A stretch of DNA of 13,827 bases from contig JAQYVS010000061.1 in assembly GCA_030145365.1 (NCBI GenBank), positions 1 through 13,827 on the forward strand, read 5' to 3'. The translations under genes were made by a program, and so were the position numbers. Origin of the DNA: Desulfofustis sp. Lineage in GTDB: Bacteria; Desulfobacterota; Desulfobulbia; Desulfobulbales; Desulfocapsaceae. Shown one piece after another: positions 1 to 4,632 of the stretch. Numbering within the stretch: the stretch's first letter is position 1; each line of letters opens with the position of its first letter. The notes beneath the pieces are model-generated. The model had not been told where the DNA came from. It worked only from the letters and a program-made list of their open reading frames with translations, and did no database searches.

Positions 1-21
1 GCAGTTGTAAAACCGGCATAA
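1..21 (+). CDS. Possible 3' end of an upstream gene (partial)
   Basis: In frame 1 the first bases read as a short C-terminal tail, AVVKPA, followed by a TAA stop at 19-21. A strong intrinsic terminator follows 21 bp later, which is what one expects after a gene end. Six codons are too few to identify a product, and the reading frame is chosen only because of the terminator placement. Another frame also closes early (TAA at 8-10). Confidence 0.3.
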   Translation, partial: AVVKPA

Positions 22-42
22 GCTCAACTGATTTAATGTTGT

Positions 43-81
43 AGGGCGGGAAAGGTCTAACCTATCTCGCCTTTTCTATTT
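43..81 (+). terminator. Rho-independent terminator or leader attenuator
   Basis: The arm GGCGGGAAAGGT (45-56) pairs with ACCTATCTCGCC (60-71) across a three-base loop. This gives 12 positions with one G-U wobble and one A-A mismatch. A T-rich tract (72-81, TTTTCTATTT) follows at once. This is a textbook intrinsic terminator shape. It could end an upstream gene, but its U-tract runs directly into the ribosome binding site of the next gene (82-87), leaving no room for a promoter in between. It may therefore act as an attenuator in that gene's leader. Confidence 0.75.
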
Positions 82-87
82 GTGAGG
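82..87 (+). promoter_or_regulatory. Ribosome binding site that sets the start at 94
   Basis: GTGAGG lies six bases before the ATG at 94, a normal Shine-Dalgarno position. The GTG at 82 is also an in-frame possible start, but it is part of this purine-rich site and has only the terminator U-tract upstream. The ATG at 94 is preferred. Confidence 0.6.
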
Positions 88-93
88 TTTGTT

Positions 94-348
94 ATGTCAG
101 ATCAGGAAATTGAGTTTTTAGCGTATCAGGAAGCACTTAAAATTGTTGCTGCCATTCAGGAAGAAGAAGATATTCATAACCAGGATAAACGGGTTTTAAC
201 CGTCTATAATTATGACGATAGAGAACTCTGCTGGTTTAACTACGATGAGGTTATGGAAGCGGTTGGAGACGTCGAGGCCGGCCAGCGAAAAGAGACAGTA
301 CAAAATTATATCCTGAATCGAATCCCGACATGGGCACTCGACATATAG
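94..348 (+). CDS. Small acidic protein of unknown function
   Basis: This gene encodes 84 residues beginning MSDQEIEFLAYQEALK. I do not recognise the family. The protein is strongly acidic, with an EEED cluster near residue 24. It has no signal peptide or membrane segment, so it is probably cytoplasmic. The N-terminal third looks helical. The middle, around residues 33-52, is rich in aromatic and acidic residues (VYNYDDRELCWFNYDE), which suggests a small alpha/beta fold. The start at 94 is chosen because GTGAGG sits six bases upstream. The gene converges with the diadenylate-cyclase-like gene, with a 23-bp gap and no clear terminator. Its leader contains a terminator-like hairpin, so its expression may depend on read-through or attenuation. 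The good ribosome binding site supports its being real. Confidence 0.7.
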   Translation: MSDQEIEFLAYQEALKIVAAIQEEEDIHNQDKRVLTVYNYDDRELCWFNYDEVMEAVGDVEAGQRKETVQNYILNRIPTWALDI

Positions 349-371
349 GCCTGTAAGAATAAACCCTTTAA

Positions 372-1817
372 TCAACTCTCCTGCAGCCACTGCTGCAGTG
401 TCTGCGGTCTCAGATCGGGGCCTTTTTCATCGCCGCTCGTCCCGGAATTCATATATTCTCTGCCATTTTTAATGACCGAAACGGGTCTGTCAGACGATAC
501 GACAATAACTATCGTATTGGGGGTTCGGGCAGTATAACGCAATGCCGAATTATAGCGGGCTCCCCGCGCCCGGTCTTCATTGACAATGGCTGGGCCGTCA
601 AGTAAACAGGCAAACCGGTGAAGTTTTCGATCTATTCCGATCTGCAAAGCCCCGTCAACTCTTGCCAGATCACAGGCAAGATCGAGAAGATTTGAGCGTT
701 CCAGATCAAGCTCTTGCTCGAGGTTCTGTCCGGCAATATAACTAATCTGCTGATTCATATCGAGGACTACTGAACATCCGAAGTGTTCCGTTTCCGCATA
801 GTGAACAATCGATGAAACGATATGGTAGAGACTGCTCCTCGCTGAGCTGTCCAGGTCATAATCGAGAAGGACTTCTTCTACCTGAAACAATTTGGCCTGG
901 TGGGTCGCCGATGAATAGGCACCATCGGCAAAGCTGCAAATACTCTGATCGTTAACCCGTAAAAAACCGAAAAGCCCTTGAAAGTCAGCAGTGATATGAA
1001 ACTGACGTATCCTGCCTCGAGCGATTCCCAGAATCTGCTTCCCATCTGAAACAAGTCGGTTTCGAAATTTCTGCACCGCCTGTAACAGCTTTCTCACATG
1101 TTTGTGGTTGTCCAATAGGGGCTGTTCCGATGCCTGAAATTGTGCCATAAAATCGAGCGAGTCGATGTGACGGGGATCAACGAACACCAATTCACCATGG
1201 GGAGATTTTAGTTCTTCTCTGGTTTTTGATATGGCAAGAATTCCATTGAGGATGGGATAAATTGCATATCGGGGCCCGGAAGTTTTAAATCTGCTGAGTT
1301 CATAGATGATATGGTCATGTACCGCATGGGTTGCGTATTCACTTAAAAACCTGCCGGAGATACCCGAATACAGCTCCCGTTCATTGGCGACATCGTGGGA
1401 AAATCTCAGAGCTGCATGTTCGAGCCAGCGTTGCGTGGGGCCGGTGGACAGGATTTCGGGGTGGTGTTCGGTAAGCCACATCTGATAGGGAACCGGACCT
1501 GATTGACCACCGAAGGAAATAGTGCCGTCCAGCTCCAGATTGGCCACCTGATCGATATGGCTGTACGGTCCTTCAGAGAGGTTATGCAGTGTGGGGACAG
1601 GCCGATTATCTTCTTCAATAAAAGCGCTGCCCATTTTCGTTTCATGCCCACGCAGCAGATCACCCGGATCGCAGATAAAGAAATCATCATCCACGCCGAG
1701 CCGGTATATGACTGCAACTCTGCTTGGACCGGAGAACTTGGTAAGTCCGTCCCTGACACCGCTCAGGATCTCACTGACTACTAGATTAGTGAAGTCGTTG
1801 TCAGATTTCTTCTTCAT
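372..1817 (-). CDS. DisA_N/DAC-domain protein (diadenylate cyclase-like)
   Basis: The protein has 481 residues. Its C-terminal part, about residues 320-460, resembles the DAC domain that makes cyclic di-AMP from two ATP. It has the DGA motif at 388-390 with hydrophobic strands around it, then GARYNSAL at 419-426, then a TIVIVVSSDRPVSVIKNG strand pair typical of the domain end. Canonical DAC proteins have RHR at the nucleotide-binding motif; here it is RYN (421-423), so activity is uncertain. The first 310 residues contain no motif I recognise and no membrane segment. N-terminal sensor-like domains are known on other DAC proteins, and that is a plausible role. I chose ATG 1817 over the upstream TTG at 1859. 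A TATAAT box (1825-1830) lies just upstream, and the TTG start would place promoter elements inside the gene. The last bases converge on the small gene ending at 348. Confidence 0.8.
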   Translation of the reverse strand: MKKKSDNDFTNLVVSEILSGVRDGLTKFSGPSRVAVIYRLGVDDDFFICDPGDLLRGHETKMGSAFIEEDNRPVPTLHNLSEGPYSHIDQVANLELDGTISFGGQSGPVPYQMWLTEHHPEILSTGPTQRWLEHAALRFSHDVANERELYSGISGRFLSEYATHAVHDHIIYELSRFKTSGPRYAIYPILNGILAISKTREELKSPHGELVFVDPRHIDSLDFMAQFQASEQPLLDNHKHVRKLLQAVQKFRNRLVSDGKQILGIARGRIRQFHITADFQGLFGFLRVNDQSICSFADGAYSSATHQAKLFQVEEVLLDYDLDSSARSSLYHIVSSIVHYAETEHFGCSVVLDMNQQISYIAGQNLEQELDLERSNLLDLACDLARVDGALQIGIDRKLHRFACLLDGPAIVNEDRARGARYNSALRYTARTPNTIVIVVSSDRPVSVIKNGREYMNSGTSGDEKGPDLRPQTLQQWLQES

Positions 1818-1824
1818 AGAAGTT

Positions 1825-1854
1825 ATTATACTTTCTCCAGCCGAACACAGGCAA
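1825..1854 (-). promoter_or_regulatory. Putative promoter of the DAC-domain gene, possibly leaderless
   Basis: On the minus strand, TTGCCT (1849-1854, four of six consensus bases) is followed after 18 bp by a perfect TATAAT (1825-1830). The -10 box ends only seven bases before the ATG at 1817, so transcription would begin at or next to the start codon. No Shine-Dalgarno sequence lies at a normal distance, which fits a leaderless message. The alternative TTG start at 1859 would make this promoter spurious. Confidence 0.45.
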
Positions 1855-1932
1855 GGCAAATAATTGAGTTTACATTTAAAATTTATATTATAGGCAGAGG
1901 AAGAAACAGCGATAACAACAGATGGAATAACA

Positions 1933-1980
1933 TTAAGCGTGCACCCGATATCAGCGAAGATTCAGGAGCACGCTTAAGCG
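1933..1980. repeat. 10-bp perfect inverted repeat with a nested palindrome
   Basis: TTAAGCGTGC (1933-1942) is repeated exactly in inverted form as GCACGCTTAA (1968-1977), with 25 bp between. The right arm overlaps a perfect 10-bp palindrome, CGCTTAAGCG (1971-1980). It lies between the end of the glycine-zipper gene (1997) and the start of the DAC gene (1817). There is no T-tract on either strand, so it is not a typical intrinsic terminator. It could be a mRNA 3' hairpin or a protein-binding site. Confidence 0.5.
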
Positions 1981-1996
1981 AAGATAAGAATTGAGA

Positions 1997-2557
1997 TTAG
2001 TATTGATATCCGACCCGTGATTGATACGGGTTGTCTTGAATGTACCGATGATCTTCCTGGCGGTATTGGTTGTTTTCCCGGTAGCTGCTGTTTGTTGTTT
2101 GAGTTTGAGGTTCTACCAGTACCCAACCCTGATTGGTTTTACAGGCGGTGGAGTAAAACTTTTGGGGTTGGCCTTGAACCGTGCCAAGAAACTCAACTTC
2201 CCTGCAAGGACCAGCAGGTTCTGGAAGATACGCTACGGGCTGATATTGCTGGTTATAGGGGCGAACTTGACCGTAACTTGGAACAGCTCTTGGCTGCTGG
2301 TATGGATAGGCGGCCTGACGGGTATAACCCGGATTCTTATCCATCTCGTTGCCCACGATATACCCAAACACGGTACCCACGGCAGTACCGATCAGGGTAG
2401 ACTCCGTATTTCTGCCGATTGCCTGGCCAGCCAGAGCGCCACCACCGGCTCCAAGAAGCAATCCGGAGATACCTTTGTTAATATTGAGGTATTGGTCTGC
2501 CTGACTGTTTGCGGCTGTTAAAAGAATCAGGATTGCAGTTATGAACAATGTTTTCAT
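1997..2557 (-). CDS. Exported glycine-zipper protein (17-kDa-antigen-like)
   Basis: The protein has 186 residues. Residues 1-20 form a signal peptide with likely cleavage after NSQA; there is no lipobox cysteine. Residues 29-70 form a hydrophobic glycine zipper (GLLLGAGGGALAGQAIG, then GTAVGTVFGYIVG), as in the 17-kDa surface antigen and YMGG-like families. A Gln/Tyr/Pro-rich linker follows (75-112). Next is a small two-cysteine module starting CREVEF at 118, with the second Cys at 139 and a GWVLVEP strand, a pairing I associate with these glycine-zipper envelope proteins. The tail (151-186) is rich in Gln, Asn and Tyr. It probably sits in or on the outer membrane; its molecular function is unknown. 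AAGGAGG stands five to six bases before the ATG, so translation should be strong. A promoter with operator-like repeats lies about 65-95 bp upstream. Confidence 0.85.
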   Translation of the reverse strand: MKTLFITAILILLTAANSQADQYLNINKGISGLLLGAGGGALAGQAIGRNTESTLIGTAVGTVFGYIVGNEMDKNPGYTRQAAYPYQQPRAVPSYGQVRPYNQQYQPVAYLPEPAGPCREVEFLGTVQGQPQKFYSTACKTNQGWVLVEPQTQTTNSSYRENNQYRQEDHRYIQDNPYQSRVGYQY

Positions 2558-2623
2558 GATATCCTCCTTGGTAAAATGAGTAATGTGTTGCTTTACTTTC
2601 TTTGTATAGCCAAGGAGCGGTTT

Positions 2624-2652
2624 ATTCTAGAGGACATCAGGCGATGTCTAAA
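2624..2652 (-). promoter_or_regulatory. Putative sigma70-type promoter of the glycine-zipper gene
   Basis: On the minus strand TTTAGA (2647-2652, four of six) and TAGAAT (2624-2629, five of six) are separated by exactly 17 bp. The inverted pair of GACATC sites at 2633-2648 fills the spacer. The predicted start is near 2617, giving a leader of about 60 nt before the strong ribosome binding site. The boxes are not perfect, and the call rests on spacing and position. Confidence 0.45.
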
Positions 2653-2660
2653 CGACATCG
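2633..2660. promoter_or_regulatory. Three alternating GACATC half-sites (operator-like)
   Basis: GACATC (2633-2638), GATGTC (2643-2648) and GACATC (2654-2659) alternate in orientation. This makes two inverted pairs sharing the middle site: GACATC-4-GATGTC and CGATGTC-5-GACATCG. The block overlaps the -35 box and spacer of the promoter proposed for the glycine-zipper gene. A repressor or activator site is a reasonable reading. No cognate protein is shown by the sequence. Confidence 0.4.
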
Positions 2661-2756
2661 TTCGAGGTAATGTTCTAACAGCGTGGAAATACTTCAATGA
2701 TATTATAATGATTTCGACAGGACAGATATTTTCAAGCTTCCTTCACCAATTGTTCA

Positions 2757-2791
2757 GAAAACTTATTTAGAATTGTTGTCTCTAAGTTTTC
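2757..2791 (-). terminator. Possible weak terminator after the small Ig-like gene
   Basis: GAAAACTTA (2757-2765) and TAAGTTTTC (2783-2791) form a 9-bp perfect inverted repeat with a 17-base spacer, about 12 bp past the stop of the minus-strand gene ending at 2803. The stem is AT-rich and no clean T-tract follows, so termination strength is doubtful. A competing TTAGA/TCTAA pairing exists in the same segment. Confidence 0.3.
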
Positions 2792-2802
2792 CACTGGTCT
2801 GA

Positions 2803-3204
2803 CTATCGCTTTTTCGCACTTATCTTCTTCAGACTTCCGCCTGCGCCGCTTCTGTACATCACATTAGCTGAGAGTATTGAGAGATCAGCGGGTGCTGCAG
2901 TTTTGAGTGTTAAAAGAATGGTTCCTGGACGTGGCTTTTTAATCAGCCATTTTACCGCTCCTGATTCTTGATCAAGTTTTGCGGCGGCAGGATCCGTTGC
3001 CACGATTTGCAGCGAGGCCGGAAATGAGATTTGGGCGATAAGACTTCCAGGGGCAGGGCTACTAATCTTGAGTGCAAGAACCTGCTGTTTACTGTTTTTC
3101 TGGTACAGTTCAGCCGAAACCTGATCAGCTCCCCAACTTTCTGCCTGGATAAAAAGTATCAGTGCCGTACAGATTAGAAATCGGCCGTATGATAATGTAT
3201 TCAT
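2803..3204 (-). CDS. Small exported protein with Ig-like/DUF11-like fold
   Basis: The protein has 133 residues. Residues 1-26 are a signal peptide (hydrophobic core TALILFIQ, probable cleavage after SWGA). The mature part is all beta in appearance. A stretch at residues 61-104 (FPASLQIV, a Pro-rich turn, GAVKWLIKKP, then TILLTLKTAAP) matches the strand order of the Ig-like domain in the upstream neighbour (LPPGCRLGSV, then GNTIKWL, then TFFFTVITEP). The two genes therefore appear to share a domain. The end is basic (SLKKISAKKR). The gene starts 15 bp after its neighbour's stop, with GGGAG before the ATG, so they form an operon. It was not matched to a named family. A periplasmic or secreted partner of the membrane regulator is inferred from context only. 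Confidence 0.75.
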   Translation of the reverse strand: MNTLSYGRFLICTALILFIQAESWGADQVSAELYQKNSKQQVLALKISSPAPGSLIAQISFPASLQIVATDPAAAKLDQESGAVKWLIKKPRPGTILLTLKTAAPADLSILSANVMYRSGAGGSLKKISAKKR

Positions 3205-3219
3205 CGCTACTCCCTGAAC

Positions 3220-4221
3220 TTATTGGACAATGGTAAATTGCTGCTTTTCCGGCTGCCAGATATACCCATCGCCTAGCCAGATTTCTTCCAGTAAATCTAG
3301 ATCAATGATCTGATTTGTATCGCTCGACAACAGATCGTAGACTGCCAGAATTTCATCATCGCTTATTCGATTGTCGCCATTGGCATCGGCCCAATGGTGA
3401 AGACTCGAGGCTGATTTACTGTCCCCTATTATGTTCAGGGCTGCATCACCCGAAAGGGTGTCTCTGGAGACACCGCTGAAATGCAGACTGCCCTGAAAAG
3501 TTGGTTCGGTGATAACAGTAAAAAAGAACGTGGTTGAACTGGTTATCCTGGTTAACCACTTAATGGTATTACCCAGATCTTCACCGGAAGGAGGTGGTGA
3601 TACCGATCCCAAGCGGCATCCGGGTGGAAGTTGTTCCTTGACAATAATTGAAACCGCATTCTGGTCGCTTTTCTCAATCTGAACAAAAACCGGAAGCGGT
3701 TGGCCGGCTATAAAATGTGGAGCAACAATTCTTTCAACAGAAAGTGCTGAGTCGGCAACGTTTCCACGACCGGTTAAGAAATAATATACTCCGATGCACA
3801 CCATTACCAGAACAATAGGAAGAGCATAGATCAGGACTTTGGAGTTGAAACGTTTTGTTCCAGTTGATCGTTTTCCATATTGACTTTGCTGTATCCGATT
3901 GACCTGATCCGGGGATTGACCGATTTGGTCGGTGGCAGGAGAAGAATCAGCATTTATTTCAGTATCGGTATCCTCCTGCAAGGTTGAAACATCGAGAATC
4001 TCATCGAGTTCAACCTCTAGGGCATCCGCCAGCTTAATACCGTTTTCCTTCTTAATCGAAGGATATCTTTTGTTCTCCCAGCGGGAAACCGTGTCGGTTG
4101 TGACTTCAACTGCTGTAGCCACATAAAGCTGGGTGAGTCCTTTGGCTTCGCGAATGGCCCGTACTTTGGATCCGTCTATTTTTACCATTACGGGCGAGCC
4201 TGGATATATCTGATCACTCAT
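3220..4221 (-). CDS. Membrane-anchored XRE regulator with Ig-like and EF-hand parts
   Basis: The protein has 333 residues. Residues 15-77 form a helix-turn-helix of the XRE/Cro type (GLTQLYVATAVEVTTDTVSRWE). A polar linker rich in Gln, Asp and Ser follows, then a basic stretch, then one membrane segment at 128-149 (IYALPIVLVMVCIGVYYFL). The positive charges before it place the N-terminus inside. Residues 160-268 resemble an extracellular Ig-like domain (VKEQLPPGCRLGSV, GNTIKWL, FSGVS) often seen in secreted proteins of Desulfobacterota and Planctomycetes. A canonical EF-hand/dockerin loop, DANGDNRISDDE, is at 279-290, with a degenerate second copy near 299-315. The layout parallels RodZ (HTH, membrane segment, periplasmic domain), but the outer part differs. 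A calcium- or ligand-sensing regulator is possible; the HTH might instead bind protein. The first ATG has no good ribosome binding site; ATG at residue 12 is an alternative. Confidence 0.8.
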   Translation of the reverse strand: MSDQIYPGSPVMVKIDGSKVRAIREAKGLTQLYVATAVEVTTDTVSRWENKRYPSIKKENGIKLADALEVELDEILDVSTLQEDTDTEINADSSPATDQIGQSPDQVNRIQQSQYGKRSTGTKRFNSKVLIYALPIVLVMVCIGVYYFLTGRGNVADSALSVERIVAPHFIAGQPLPVFVQIEKSDQNAVSIIVKEQLPPGCRLGSVSPPPSGEDLGNTIKWLTRITSSTTFFFTVITEPTFQGSLHFSGVSRDTLSGDAALNIIGDSKSASSLHHWADANGDNRISDDEILAVYDLLSSDTNQIIDLDLLEEIWLGDGYIWQPEKQQFTIVQ

Positions 4222-4296
4222 ATGTTCGGAGAATTAAAATGTTTTTAAAACAATAGCATTTTACCAGAAGTTGTGTCTTTTGCCATTATTAAGGAG

Positions 4297-4366
4297 CCCG
4301 ACATCGGGTCGATATCTATCGTTTTCTCTGCCATGTCAGCCAATGTCGGCTTACAATTCAACCGAC
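4297..4366. repeat. Cluster of CCGACAT-type inverted repeats in a divergent region
   Basis: CCCGACATCGGG (4297-4308) is a 12-bp palindrome with a two-base centre. ATGTCGG (4343-4349) repeats its CCGACAT core in inverted form. GTCGG (4345-4349) also pairs with CCGAC (4362-4366) over 12 bp. The cluster lies between the divergent membrane-regulator gene (start 4221) and the small exported-protein gene (start 4423). A regulatory role is inferred from position. No convincing -35/-10 pair was found next to it. Confidence 0.35.
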
Positions 4367-4422
4367 GATTCGCTAATCTTTCACTAAAGAAGCAGGCAGA
4401 ATTAATCTAAAAGGAGGATGAT

Positions 4423-4632
4423 ATGAAAAATCTTATTATACCAGCCGTGGTGATCTCACTTGTCTTTGTTTCCTACCAAGCGGTTCTGGGCGCGAGCAAC
4501 AAATGTGTCGTAGTTGAATCTCAAGGGAACAATCTGGTATTGAGATGCGAGCGTGAAACAAGGCAATTTAAAAACGGTGATACGGTAAAGATTAAATCCG
4601 ATCGCAAAAAGACACCAATCGAAGGGTGTTGA
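4423..4632 (+). CDS. Very small exported cysteine-containing protein
   Basis: The gene encodes 69 residues. Residues 1-24 form a clear signal peptide (IIPAVVISLVFVSY, then VLGA). The mature peptide is about 45 residues with cysteines at 28, 42 and at the C-terminal residue 69. The pattern CVVVESQGNNLVLRC, then FKNGDTVKIK, suggests a small SH3-like or OB-like beta barrel. I do not recognise a named family. Translation should be strong, because AGGAGG (4412-4417) lies five bases before the ATG. It is divergent from the membrane-anchored regulator gene, 201 bp away. Its TGA stop abuts, base to base, the stop of the converging exoribonuclease gene. The function is unknown. Confidence 0.75.
   Translation: MKNLIIPAVVISLVFVSYQAVLGASNKCVVVESQGNNLVLRCERETRQFKNGDTVKIKSDRKKTPIEGC

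Noticed and set aside
1..81. Known riboswitch class upstream of the small acidic gene
   Set aside because: I compared the leader by eye with c-di-GMP, preQ1, fluoride and mini-ykkC motifs and saw no match; only the hairpins are supported, and the region is cut by the window edge.
1406..1863. Several overlapping open frames on both strands within the DAC-like gene
   Set aside because: Their compositions are unlike real proteins and the long minus-strand frame with DAC motifs explains the region.
2021..2521. Plus-strand open frame of 166 codons with hydrophobic stretches
   Set aside because: It lies antisense to the glycine-zipper gene, which has a signal peptide, a recognised domain and a perfect ribosome binding site. 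The hydrophobic look is a by-product of the complementary strand.
2576..2770. Plus-strand open frame of 64 codons in the gap upstream of the glycine-zipper gene
   Set aside because: It has no ribosome binding site, no recognisable motif, and it overlaps the likely promoter and operator region of the opposing gene.
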